Source of the DNA: Bacteriovoracaceae bacterium
GTDB lineage: Bacteria > Bdellovibrionota > Bacteriovoracia > Bacteriovoracales > Bacteriovoracaceae
DNA: 64,000 nucleotides
NCBI GenBank assembly: GCA_021737405.1
Contig: JAIPEG010000002.1
Location: 62,001-126,000, forward strand
Direction of reading: 5' to 3'
The stretch's first letter is position 1. The number at the start of each line of letters is the position of its first letter. Positions 25,907-35,002 of the stretch are shown here, piece by piece. The notes under the pieces are model-generated. The model searched no databases, was not told the origin of the DNA, and saw nothing but the letters and a program-made list of their open reading frames with translations. Both the position numbers and the translations under genes were made by a program.

Positions 25907-27385
25907 ATGGGAATGATTTTGGCCATAGACCAGGGTACCACTGGAACAACCGCTGTATTAATAAACGCTGAAACGTTAGAAGTAGCTGGTAAGGTAAATT
26001 TTGAATTCCCACAGATTTTTCCAAAACCAGGCTGGGTAGAACATAATCTAAATGATATTTGGAACACTGTCGTAAAGTCGATTCAAGAAGTTTTAAAAGA
26101 AAATAATGTTAAATCATCCGATATCATCACCATTGGTATTACAAACCAAAGGGAAACAGTTTGTGCTTTTGATAAAGATTCAAACCCCTTAAGAAACGCA
26201 ATCGTCTGGCAGGACAGACGAACAGGTGATTTTTGTAAAAATCTTGACCCCCAACTTAAAAATGAAATAACTGAAAAAACGGGTCTGCCTGTAGATCCCT
26301 ATTTTAGTGGAACGAAAATTAATTGGATGATTAATAACGATAAGAATATTCAAACCGCAATGGCTGAAAAAAACTGCTTCTTTGGTACTATTGATACCTT
26401 TTTAATACATAAACTAACTGGCGGTAAATCCTTTGTTACAGAAGCTTCAAACGCTTCACGAACTCTTCTCTTTGATATTAAAAAGGGTGTTTGGTGCGAC
26501 AAGCTCCTTGATATTTTTAAAATTGATAAAAGTACATTAGCAACAGTTAAAGATAGCTTCAGTAACTTTGGTGAAACTCAAGGTTTAGACTTTCTACCAG
26601 ATGGAATTTCTATTAACGGCGTTTTGGGCGATCAACAAGCTGCTCTTTTCGGTCAAGCTGGAATCGAGAAAGGAATGAGTAAATGTACTTATGGTACGGG
26701 CGCTTTCTATCTCATTAATACTGGGGATGAGTGTATTAGATCTAAACATGGACTTTTAAGCACTATTGCTTATCGAGAACAAGGCAAAGATTTCTATGCC
26801 CTTGAAGGAAGCAGCTATATTGCGGGTGCAGCAGTTCAGTGGTTAAGGGATCAACTACAATTTTTTCCCGATAGTCCCGACATTGAGGCTTTAGCCAAAA
26901 AGTCTAGTGATGAAAAAATGGCGAATATTTTATTTCTACCTTTCTTTACTGGTCTCGGCTCTCCCTACTGGGTCTCCGAGGCAACCGCTGCAATCACAGG
27001 ATTAACAAGAGACACTGGTCGGCCAGAAATCGCAAGGGCATGCCTCGAAGGAATATGTCTTGCCATCAATGATTTGATCGAAAGTATCGAGCTAGACAGT
27101 GGCTTAAAGGTTAAAGAACTTCGTGTCGATGGTGGTGCTGTTGTTAATAACTTCCTTATGCAAACACAAGCGAACTTTAGTCGCACCAAGATCATTCGGC
27201 CCAAAGTCATTGAAACCACTGCGTTCGGAGCCGCATGTGCCGCCGCAATCGGAAAGGGAATAATGACAAAGGATCAGCTCCAAAAAATGTGGAAAGAAGA
27301 TCATGCCTTCTCCCCAATAGATATTAGCTATTTTGATTTTAAAAAAGTTCAATGGAAAAAGACCATTAAGAAGCTTTATTTATAA
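25907..27385 (+). CDS. glpK: Glycerol kinase
   Basis: Phosphorylates glycerol to sn-glycerol 3-phosphate. FGGY family, 492 aa, standard. Seen: LAIDQGTTGTTAVLIN (phosphate 1), ITNQRETV, AIVWQDRRTGDFC, GLPVDPYFSGTKINW, GVLGDQQAALFGQ, CTYGTGAFYLINTG and VDGGAVVNNFLMQ (adenosine region). AGGA lies 7 bp before the ATG. No glpF or glpD is adjacent. The 3' end overlaps radA tail to tail by 20 bp. Confidence 0.97.
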   Translation: MGMILAIDQGTTGTTAVLINAETLEVAGKVNFEFPQIFPKPGWVEHNLNDIWNTVVKSIQEVLKENNVKSSDIITIGITNQRETVCAFDKDSNPLRNAIVWQDRRTGDFCKNLDPQLKNEITEKTGLPVDPYFSGTKINWMINNDKNIQTAMAEKNCFFGTIDTFLIHKLTGGKSFVTEASNASRTLLFDIKKGVWCDKLLDIFKIDKSTLATVKDSFSNFGETQGLDFLPDGISINGVLGDQQAALFGQAGIEKGMSKCTYGTGAFYLINTGDECIRSKHGLLSTIAYREQGKDFYALEGSSYIAGAAVQWLRDQLQFFPDSPDIEALAKKSSDEKMANILFLPFFTGLGSPYWVSEATAAITGLTRDTGRPEIARACLEGICLAINDLIESIELDSGLKVKELRVDGGAVVNNFLMQTQANFSRTKIIRPKVIETTAFGAACAAAIGKGIMTKDQLQKMWKEDHAFSPIDISYFDFKKVQWKKTIKKLYL

Positions 27386-28697
27386 AAACATCTTTAAAAT
27401 CTAAAAGATTTTTATATGAATAAAACTCAACCCCCGAAAAAGTGGAAACCATTACATTTCCATAAACTCGCTGAATACCCCAACCTAACATTTTTTCTAA
27501 ATCACTCTCTTCAATTGAACAGCTTGAGATGTCACCGCACAGGCCCACCTCCCCAAAAAAGACACTCTTTCTTGGTGGCTTGATCTCATAATAACTTGAT
27601 AAAATACTAGCTACAATTGAAAGGTCACTCCAGCGCTCACCAAAGCGCTGTCCACTTGCTACATTAAAGAAAACATCATAATTTGATAGTGGGATCTTTA
27701 TATATTTTTCAATGGTGGCTATTAATAAATTTATTCGCTGGACCTCTAGACCTTGCACTACTCGCTTACCTTGACCGAACTTGTTTTCATTTATGAGGGC
27801 CTGACCTTCCTTTAAGAACAATTTTTCGCTGTCCCTTGAATACGTAAGACAACTACCTACTTTTATCTCATCTAGGTTTACGCACTCTTCACTTGGCTTA
27901 AGGCTTCTTATTCCTGACTTACTCATTTTATATAGAATGCTTAATCCCGTTGGGCCAAAGCGGTTTTTTTTTACTTTTAGAGAACGCAATTCATCTTTTT
28001 CTTTTTTAAAGGTCACTACAGAGTCAACCATATGCTCTAATACTTTTGGACCAGCTATTGCTCCATCTTTTGTAATGTGTCCTATTATTATCGCCGTTTT
28101 CTCTTTTCCTTTTATGTTGTCTAAGAGCTCTTGTGTCACATTACGCACCTGGCCTACACTACCTGGGGTTGCCGCCATATCCTCATCTCGTATTGTTTGA
28201 ATCGAATCTAAAATAATCAATTCTGGATCGAGGTTTTTTACAGCTACTAATATTTCTTGCCACGAGGATTCGTTTAATAAAAATATATTTTGAGAACTTA
28301 TCTTTAAGCGTGTTGCTCTTTCACTAATTTGATTGAGACTTTCTTCACCTGAAACGTAGAGTACTTTTCGTGAACTATTTAACTTTGAATAACCTTCAAT
28401 CAATTTTAAAAGCAAAGTTGATTTACCAACACCTGGCTCGCCAGAAATTAACGTTAAGCTACCTTCCACCAAACCTCCCCCCATAAGGGAATCAAAATCC
28501 CCATGGTCAAGAACCAACCTTTTTCTTTGATTCATCTTTATTTGGGATAGAGATATATATTTGGCTTTATCAATTTTTGTAGAGGATTTTTCCTGAAAAG
28601 AATTCCATGTTAAACAACTAGGGCATTTACCTATCCAATTAATAGAATCATATTCACATTTTTCACATGTGAACTTTACTTTATTTTTTGCAACCAT
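27366..28697 (-). CDS. radA: DNA repair protein RadA (Sms)
   Basis: RecA-like branch-migration helicase. 443 aa. N-terminal C4 zinc finger CEKC-x13-CPSC; Walker A GEPGVGKST; Walker B LIILDSIQT; the RadA-specific KKNRFGPTG; and a C-terminal Lon-protease-like domain (VFFNVASGQRFGERWSDLSI) without the protease Ser-Lys function, as usual. It lies 2 bp after ligA on the same strand, so the two repair genes are co-transcribed. Confidence 0.96.
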   Translation of the reverse strand: MVAKNKVKFTCEKCEYDSINWIGKCPSCLTWNSFQEKSSTKIDKAKYISLSQIKMNQRKRLVLDHGDFDSLMGGGLVEGSLTLISGEPGVGKSTLLLKLIEGYSKLNSSRKVLYVSGEESLNQISERATRLKISSQNIFLLNESSWQEILVAVKNLDPELIILDSIQTIRDEDMAATPGSVGQVRNVTQELLDNIKGKEKTAIIIGHITKDGAIAGPKVLEHMVDSVVTFKKEKDELRSLKVKKNRFGPTGLSILYKMSKSGIRSLKPSEECVNLDEIKVGSCLTYSRDSEKLFLKEGQALINENKFGQGKRVVQGLEVQRINLLIATIEKYIKIPLSNYDVFFNVASGQRFGERWSDLSIVASILSSYYEIKPPRKSVFFGEVGLCGDISSCSIEESDLEKMLGWGIQRVYGNVMVSTFSGVEFYSYKNLLDFKDVFINKAS

Positions 28698-28699
28698 TT

Positions 28700-30583
28700 T
28701 TAGTCCCCCAATAAGTTGTAGAGAGACTCCTCGTTTATAATTGTTATGCCAAGTGTTTTTGCTTTTTTAAACTTTGAACTAGTACCTGCTTCTTCATTGG
28801 TTAAAATAAGGTCAGTATTCTTTGAAACAGAACCAACAATGATGCCACCATTATTTCTAATCGTGTTTTCTATATCTGATCGCTTCCTGCTTAATGTACC
28901 CGTGATACAAATTTTCTTTTGGCTAATAGGAGAATCCTTCACAGAGAGTTCCACAAACTCAAAACCCAATTCTTCTAATGACCTAATGACTTCTTTTTTT
29001 GATTCTAAACTTTTATGAAATTCATTTGCAGATTTTTCGGCAAAGCCCTCTATATCTAGCAACTCCTCAATGGTTAAGGAGTATATTTTTTCTAATGTAT
29101 TAAAACCTGCTAAGACAACTTTTTCGCATTTATTAAAAGCTCCACCTTGGATACCTAGAGCACTTAAGAAGGTTGCTAAATCGGTACTTTTAGATTTATC
29201 TATTGCCTTCATAAGTTTATCGGCTAACTTGTCCTTGACCTTATCTAGGCATAGGAGGTCCTCTTTCTTTATGCGATATAAGTCTGGTATCTCTTTTATT
29301 AATCCGACTCTTAAAAGTTCATCAAGTCGCTTAGAGGAGAGATCTTCAATTTTTATTTTTTGAATAAAGTTTAATATTGACTCTTTTATTTGTGCCGGAC
29401 AATTTTGATTATCACATCTTAGGCGAATATCATCTTCTCTTATGGGTCCTTCACAACTTGGGCACTTTTTTGGTATCCGAATCTCGCCCTTTTTAGAACT
29501 TATCACCTCCATAAACTTTGGAATGACTTCACCACTTCTAATAATCTGAATCGTATCCCCATTCTTCAGCCCATATTGCTTTACCATGCCAAAATTATGA
29601 AGGGTAACTCTGCTTATTTTTGCGCCTGACAATTCTACAGGTGCTACCTCTGCAATTGGGGTTAAAATTCCGTTTCTAGACACTTGCCATACGATATCTA
29701 AAATTTCTGTATTTTTTGCTTCACCTTGGAATTTGAATGCCATTTTAAAACGGGGATGATGGGAAGTAGAGCCCATTTCCTCATGTAATTTTATTTCGTT
29801 AAACGAAAACACGAGCCCATCGATTTGATAGTCCCCTTCACTCATGAAGAGTTGGGTTTCCTCAAGCCTTTCTAATATATCTTTCTCACTTTTATGAAGG
29901 ACCATTTCTTCTGGAAGAAATCCGAGGGCCTTTAACTTTTTTATTTTTTCTGTTTCTAAGGAGAAGTTCAAGTTCATTTCAATTATATCAAAGGCCCTAA
30001 ACTCTATGTATCTACATAATTCGATATTTTCTTTTCTTCCTATTAATCCTGCAACAATATTTCTTTGAGACATTGGCTTTTCGAGTCCTAAAGTCTCCAT
30101 CTCCTGGCTTAAGTGAAAAAAGCTTTCCTCATTACAATAGATCTCTCCTCTCACCTCGAATCTATTTACATCCTTTACTGAAGATGGAATATTTTTCATC
30201 CAAATCACTTTGTCAGTAATATCCTCTCCTACTGAACCATCACCCCTCGTTTTTGCCAACGTAAGAAATCCATCTTCAAAAATTATTGAACAACTTACTC
30301 CATCAATTTTATAGGTACTAACAACCTGATGTTCGGCAACCCAACTCATAAGCTCTTCAATTTTGTAAGTTTTATTTAACGAGAGCATTTTTGTGTCGTG
30401 AGGTACTTTTTTTGAGCCACTTGGTGATGAGCCAACAATTGTAAGTACTTTATTTTTGGGATCGATATTTTTTAATTCATTTTCTAAATTATCATAATCT
30501 AAATCTGTTATCTCTGGCGTGCCTTGATAGTATTTAGCTTTGTGATACTTGATAAGGTCTTCAAGTTCTTTTATGCGATCCAT
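28700..30583 (-). CDS. ligA: NAD+-dependent DNA ligase
   Basis: Seals nicks using NAD+. 627 aa, slightly short for the family (~670). Domain Ia (AKYYQGTPEITDLDYDNLENEL), adenylation domain with active-site Lys92 in KIDG, TRGDGSVGEDIT, VRGEIY and DGLVFSFN; OB fold; C4 zinc site (CPSC, CDNQNCPAQ); HhH repeats; and a C-terminal BRCT domain (KKICITGTLSRKRSDIENTI). The residue two before the active Lys is Thr (STYKIDG) where E. coli LigA has Glu (ELKLDG), and the usual NPRNAAAGSLRQ is here MSQRNIVAGLIGRK, so this copy is divergent. It may be the only LigA or a second one. Confidence 0.94.
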   Translation of the reverse strand: MDRIKELEDLIKYHKAKYYQGTPEITDLDYDNLENELKNIDPKNKVLTIVGSSPSGSKKVPHDTKMLSLNKTYKIEELMSWVAEHQVVSTYKIDGVSCSIIFEDGFLTLAKTRGDGSVGEDITDKVIWMKNIPSSVKDVNRFEVRGEIYCNEESFFHLSQEMETLGLEKPMSQRNIVAGLIGRKENIELCRYIEFRAFDIIEMNLNFSLETEKIKKLKALGFLPEEMVLHKSEKDILERLEETQLFMSEGDYQIDGLVFSFNEIKLHEEMGSTSHHPRFKMAFKFQGEAKNTEILDIVWQVSRNGILTPIAEVAPVELSGAKISRVTLHNFGMVKQYGLKNGDTIQIIRSGEVIPKFMEVISSKKGEIRIPKKCPSCEGPIREDDIRLRCDNQNCPAQIKESILNFIQKIKIEDLSSKRLDELLRVGLIKEIPDLYRIKKEDLLCLDKVKDKLADKLMKAIDKSKSTDLATFLSALGIQGGAFNKCEKVVLAGFNTLEKIYSLTIEELLDIEGFAEKSANEFHKSLESKKEVIRSLEELGFEFVELSVKDSPISQKKICITGTLSRKRSDIENTIRNNGGIIVGSVSKNTDLILTNEEAGTSSKFKKAKTLGITIINEESLYNLLGD

Positions 30584-30594
30584 TTTTAGTCCGA

Positions 30595-32055
30595 TTAAAA
30601 TGTAAAGGTTGTACCTAATTTAAAAGTTGATTGCTGGACAGATATACTTCTAACGGGTCCAACAAAGCTAGCTTTACTGGAATTTACACCATAAGCGAAA
30701 TCAAATGTCATATTTGGAGCATATAAATACTTGCCCCCAATTTCTAAGGTATAAGTTCTGGCCGAATCATCCTCGCCATAAATGGCAGCTTCCTCTGTAT
30801 ATCCTGGGCTAAACAAGAAAGACAACTCTATATGCGCCCTCAAAACTTTTTGAATCGGTATGCTTCCTCTTGCTCCTAGTAAAATTCCCGAGAAGGTAAC
30901 TTCTGTAAATCCATCACTTGTAGAAGTATCCAAGCTATATGTGTAGGATCCGTATCCAACATAGGCATCAATTTGTGGTCCATAAAAGAAGCCCATTGGT
31001 AAATATTTGTAGCCTGCCTTTACTTTAAAGAAACTATTCGACATTGAGTTAGAATTATTTGTTAAGGTACCCTCTTCTTGAGACAAGCTACCAACGACCC
31101 TACTTATATCGAGTCCTGCCCAATATTTTCGGGTTACCCAAAGAGTTCCAGCTAGGTCAATTCCTAAAACCGTACCTCCTATTTTTCTGTTTGTTGGATT
31201 ATCCGATGTTGCAGATCCTTTGCCTATATTAAACATTAAAGACAATTCACCTAGTTTTCCAAATTTGTAATCATCTTCCTCTACGAACTTCTTTTGTTCT
31301 ACAACACCAACCTTCGAACTTTTCTTTAATACGACCCAGTCGCCGTTTTTAATTTTCTTTGTCGTGTCATATTGTAAGACACTTGCCTGGGATTGATTTT
31401 CAGTTGAATGTATTACTTTGGCCGTGCCCAGTTTGTTACTTTCCCAATCTATTATTTCTTTTAGGAGTGGGTGCCTTCTTTTTCGTGTTGGTCGCAAAAT
31501 TAATAATTCATTTCCTTCAAATAAACTTCTATTTGTACCAACGTCTATTGAAAATTGATTTCCCAAGACTCCAATTATTAGACCATCATAAGGAATCTGT
31601 TTTTCATACACTGATAACCAATTTTTAATAGTTTGAGCTATTACCTTTGGGTCATCAACATTTAGTCTTGTTTGATCTTTAAAGAAGACATCTTCTCCGT
31701 TATCGCCTAAAACTTTTATCTTTATATCAACGCCCCTTACCTGATTTATAATTTCAACCTTTATCAAACTACCCGTGTTTGTTTTTTCAGAAATTATTTT
31801 TAGGACTTTGGGGTTTTCTAGTATCGAATCTAAATTTCTTTTGTGATTGGTTAGGATATTCAAGATTTCACTATTACTTGTATAATAGCACCAATCTGAA
31901 TCTTTCAAATAGGCTTCTACTTCAGTAAAAACCTTAAATCCAAGGGCACCACCAATACTATCTCGAATTGGAAGCAACATACATCGGCGCATACTAGCAT
32001 TTACCGAGATCGATAAACATAGGCCCAATAAGATTAAAAGGTTTTTAATTTTCAT
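30595..32055 (-). CDS. Exported protein: N-terminal periplasmic domain plus C-terminal outer-membrane barrel
   Basis: 486 aa. Signal peptide KIKNLLILLGLCLSISVNA. Residues ~25-240 look like a CsgG/FlgT-type periplasmic region: a mixed alpha/beta part (EVEAYLKDSDWCYY, LIKVEIINQVRGVDIKIKVLGD), then a small beta domain with GVLGNQFSIDVG and KIKNGDWVVLKK. Residues ~265-486 are alternating strands ending TFKLGTTFTF with terminal Phe, consistent with a small barrel of 8-10 strands. It is translationally coupled (TAATG) to the HTH gene upstream. Function unknown; the CsgG/FlgT resemblance is by eye and weak. Confidence 0.7.
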   Translation of the reverse strand: MKIKNLLILLGLCLSISVNASMRRCMLLPIRDSIGGALGFKVFTEVEAYLKDSDWCYYTSNSEILNILTNHKRNLDSILENPKVLKIISEKTNTGSLIKVEIINQVRGVDIKIKVLGDNGEDVFFKDQTRLNVDDPKVIAQTIKNWLSVYEKQIPYDGLIIGVLGNQFSIDVGTNRSLFEGNELLILRPTRKRRHPLLKEIIDWESNKLGTAKVIHSTENQSQASVLQYDTTKKIKNGDWVVLKKSSKVGVVEQKKFVEEDDYKFGKLGELSLMFNIGKGSATSDNPTNRKIGGTVLGIDLAGTLWVTRKYWAGLDISRVVGSLSQEEGTLTNNSNSMSNSFFKVKAGYKYLPMGFFYGPQIDAYVGYGSYTYSLDTSTSDGFTEVTFSGILLGARGSIPIQKVLRAHIELSFLFSPGYTEEAAIYGEDDSARTYTLEIGGKYLYAPNMTFDFAYGVNSSKASFVGPVRSISVQQSTFKLGTTFTF

Positions 32056-32384
32056 TACTGTTCCCTAGGTATTTCCGGTAAACCCCTGACTTTTTTTGTG
32101 ATTTGCCCTTCATAGAGTTGGATAAGCATTTTCAAGTCATTATTTTCTTCTTCTAAGACCCTTACCCGATCATTTAGCTCGTGTAATTGTAGGCGTAGCG
32201 TAAGCTCTTCACGATCTTTTTTGTTTGCTCTGATTGTATAGTTTTCATCAGATACATGGAGCTTATATTTACCCTGTTCTAATCTATAACGAACCCTATT
32301 GGCCTTTATATAGCGTCTAACCGTTGATATTGAAATGTTTCTATAATCTGAATACTCAGTTATTGATAACCATTTTCCATCCAT
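32055..32384 (-). CDS. Small helix-turn-helix protein with coiled-coil tail
   Basis: 109 aa. The N-terminal half, WLSITEYSDYRNISISTVRRYI, is a MerR/excisionase-type HTH with the recognition helix at about 18-27 followed by a beta-wing-like KYKLHV. The C-terminal half (REELTLRLQLHELNDRVRVLEEENNDLKML) is a heptad-repeat coiled coil suited to dimerising. No effector-binding domain. Probably a DNA-binding regulator, perhaps of its own operon with the outer-membrane protein downstream. It is divergent from the patatin gene across a 90-bp AT-rich gap. Confidence 0.75.
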   Translation of the reverse strand: MDGKWLSITEYSDYRNISISTVRRYIKANRVRYRLEQGKYKLHVSDENYTIRANKKDREELTLRLQLHELNDRVRVLEEENNDLKMLIQLYEGQITKKVRGLPEIPREQ

Positions 32385-32474
32385 AGAATTCCTCCTCTGT
32401 TAATATTAAGCTAAATCATTAAAATTTAAAAGATTTGGATTTTATATTAATACTTAGATACCGATAGGAATCCT

Positions 32475-33650
32475 ATGAGAAGAGTAGAACTTGGTAATTT
32501 TAAGGGGAAGAAAGTCGCCCTTGTTTTGAGTGGTGGCGTCGTTAAGGCCGCAGCTTGGCATATTGGCGTTGGGCTTGCACTTGAAGAACTCGGCTTCACC
32601 CTAAAAAGTAATAAAAGCGAGAAAAGTAATTTAGAAATATCGACTTATGTTGGTAGTAGTGCTGGTGCGCTTATCAGCCTCTATTATGCTAGTGGATTCC
32701 GACCAATCGATATAATTCAGGCCCACATGAATAAAAATAATCGTGTGATTAAACCAGTTACATATAAAGACATGCTTACTCTTAAGAGGGACAAACCAAA
32801 TCCTCCCAAAGGGAAAAACTACGATCCTTTTTCTGAATTTCCACCACTCTTAAAAACTTTAATTAATCCCCTTTTGTCATTTAATGGCCTCTTCACAACA
32901 TCCGGCCTCAAAAGTTATCTTGAAAATGAGGTATTAATTTCCAATAACTATGAAGACTACAAGGCCGATGTATTTGTTGTGGCAACGCAGCTGGATCACA
33001 GTAGAAAAGTTATATTCTCTAAATATAAATACCCTTCGCCCTATCACGACAAAACAGCTAGCTATTACACAAACATACCTATTAGTGAGAGTGTCGCTGC
33101 ATCCATGTCCGTACCTCCGTTTTATTCACCGAGCCCTGTTACAAATCCGATTACCGGACAAGTTGATTATTATATAGATGGTGAAATTCGAGAAACACTA
33201 AGCACTCATGTCGCCGTAGATAATAATTGTGATTTCGTTATTAGTAGCTGGACCCATACGCCCTATCATTATCAGGACGCTATTGGGAGTTTGGTTAACT
33301 ATGGTTTACCTGCTATTTGTACTCAGGCGATTTATTTAATGATTCAAAAAAAGATCGTAGCATCTCGAGCTCGTCGGTCGAGCGCAGAGGATATTGTAAA
33401 TACTGTAAATGAGTACTTAAAAATGCATAAATTCAGTTCAGAGCATCGTCTTAATCTTACGCGAATATTAGAAAGGAAACTTAATCATAGTCCAAACGTT
33501 AGGTTTGTCGATATTTGCCCCTCACATGAAAACTATGACATCTTCTTTAAAAATAGTTTTTCCTTAAATCCAGAAAGAATGAAAGAGCTTGTTAAGCTGG
33601 GCTACACCAGAACCATTGAAATATTTAAAAGGCATGAATGGGAAAGTTAA
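32475..33650 (+). CDS. Patatin-like phospholipase
   Basis: 391 aa, no signal peptide. Ser-Asp dyad hydrolase: oxyanion motif LVLSGGVVKAAAWHIGV near residues 16-32, nucleophile elbow GSSAGAL (catalytic Ser about 61) and the Asp in YIDGEI. In patatins the first motif is GGGxxG; here it is SGGVVKAA, a variant. AGGAAT lies shortly before the ATG. The 3' end overlaps the following lytic transglycosylase by 13 bp. Patatin lipases can act on own or prey membrane lipids; lacking a signal it would be cytoplasmic unless exported another way. Confidence 0.88.
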   Translation: MRRVELGNFKGKKVALVLSGGVVKAAAWHIGVGLALEELGFTLKSNKSEKSNLEISTYVGSSAGALISLYYASGFRPIDIIQAHMNKNNRVIKPVTYKDMLTLKRDKPNPPKGKNYDPFSEFPPLLKTLINPLLSFNGLFTTSGLKSYLENEVLISNNYEDYKADVFVVATQLDHSRKVIFSKYKYPSPYHDKTASYYTNIPISESVAASMSVPPFYSPSPVTNPITGQVDYYIDGEIRETLSTHVAVDNNCDFVISSWTHTPYHYQDAIGSLVNYGLPAICTQAIYLMIQKKIVASRARRSSAEDIVNTVNEYLKMHKFSSEHRLNLTRILERKLNHSPNVRFVDICPSHENYDIFFKNSFSLNPERMKELVKLGYTRTIEIFKRHEWES

Positions 33651-35002
33651 TAGTATTATTTTTTATTACTATTTCATCCTTGGCTTTTTCTCCTGACAAC
33701 ATTTTTCAGGATGACCTAAGCATTATCGACACTCTTTCAACAAAAGTCTCCGGTACACATAAGTCAGCCTCTAAAAGTTCTATCTTTGGGAAATTCTTAA
33801 AAGACCCTGAAAACAGAATATCCGAAGACTTCAAAATACCAAGCCCTCTTAAAAGCAGAGTTCTTTTCTGGTTTATGGTTTATACTCAACATGACAGTAC
33901 TCACTCTGTTTTGCATGACATTGAGAATCTTGGCATTATTTATGATGTCATAAACTTCAAAGAATTGACCGAATCTGGTCTTAATAAGAACACCCGCTAT
34001 AGCTTGCAAAATAAAGCCATGAGAGAAATTGTAAAAAATTATAAAGCAGCTTTTAAAAAACTAGAGTCAAAAGACTGCTTTGGCGAAAAGTGTAAAATCA
34101 TTCTCGACACACTTGAAGAACAAAAAATTTCTATCCCTAAGAGCTCTTCTAAGAGAAGACTCTTTTTTAGAAAATTATCCAATAATTTAAGAACCCAAAC
34201 AGGACAAAAAGATCACATCTTACAAGGACTTAAAAACCTTGAGGGCTACACTGAAACCGTCGAGATCCTTTTCAAGTCGTTTGATTTACCCCACGAATTA
34301 TTGGCGATTAGTTTTCTCGAGTCTTCCTTTAATATACATGCTCGTTCAAAGGTTGGCGCGACTGGTCCCTGGCAATTTATGAACGTAATTGGAAAACATT
34401 TCTTCACCATGAATAAATTTTCCGATCAAAGAAAAAGTGCTGTTCTTAGCACTGCCGGAGCACTTCACTTGTTAGCGCAAAATCGTAAAATCATGAAGTC
34501 GTGGGATCTTGCTGTAAATGCTTATAATAGTGGAACCGGACTCCTAAGAAGGGGTGTCAAAACCCTCAAGGCGAAAGGCTTTAGTGACGTTAGTGTTGAT
34601 AACTTAATTGAACATTTTAAACATCCAAACTGGGGTTTTGCTGCGAAGAATTTTTATAGCGAGTTTCTCGCCCTGGTGTATACACTTGCTTATAAAAAGG
34701 AAGTTTATGGATCACATTTTAATGATAAAGATGGAATCATTAATATCTACATTACAAAGTGTAAAATACCGGTCCTTAAACTCTTACCAAGCCTAAGTTC
34801 AAGTAAGAAAAACCTAATGGCGTTAAATAACCACTTAAACCGAAATTATAAACGCACAAGCTATCCAAAAGGATCTGTCGTTTTATCTGATGTTGACCTA
34901 ACAACCAAAAAATATTTCAAAGTGGAACATGAATTATTAAGAAGAAGATATCCAAAGAACTTATATAAGTTTGTTAAGAATCAAAGTTGTTCCAACAAAT
35001 AA
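33638..35002 (+). CDS. MltD-like lytic murein transglycosylase
   Basis: 454 aa with a short signal peptide (KLIVLFFITISSLAFS). The C-terminal SLT domain shows LPHELLAISFLESSFN (catalytic Glu in LESSFN), SKVGATGPWQFMN and AVNAYNSGTGLLRRG, the arrangement of MltD-type enzymes. The preceding ~220 residues are helical and unassigned; no LysM repeat is visible at the end. Overlaps the patatin gene by 13 bp, so lipase and murein enzyme are co-expressed. A predator could use both on prey, but neither is proven to be secreted outside the cell. Confidence 0.9.
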   Translation: MGKLIVLFFITISSLAFSPDNIFQDDLSIIDTLSTKVSGTHKSASKSSIFGKFLKDPENRISEDFKIPSPLKSRVLFWFMVYTQHDSTHSVLHDIENLGIIYDVINFKELTESGLNKNTRYSLQNKAMREIVKNYKAAFKKLESKDCFGEKCKIILDTLEEQKISIPKSSSKRRLFFRKLSNNLRTQTGQKDHILQGLKNLEGYTETVEILFKSFDLPHELLAISFLESSFNIHARSKVGATGPWQFMNVIGKHFFTMNKFSDQRKSAVLSTAGALHLLAQNRKIMKSWDLAVNAYNSGTGLLRRGVKTLKAKGFSDVSVDNLIEHFKHPNWGFAAKNFYSEFLALVYTLAYKKEVYGSHFNDKDGIINIYITKCKIPVLKLLPSLSSSKKNLMALNNHLNRNYKRTSYPKGSVVLSDVDLTTKKYFKVEHELLRRRYPKNLYKFVKNQSCSNK

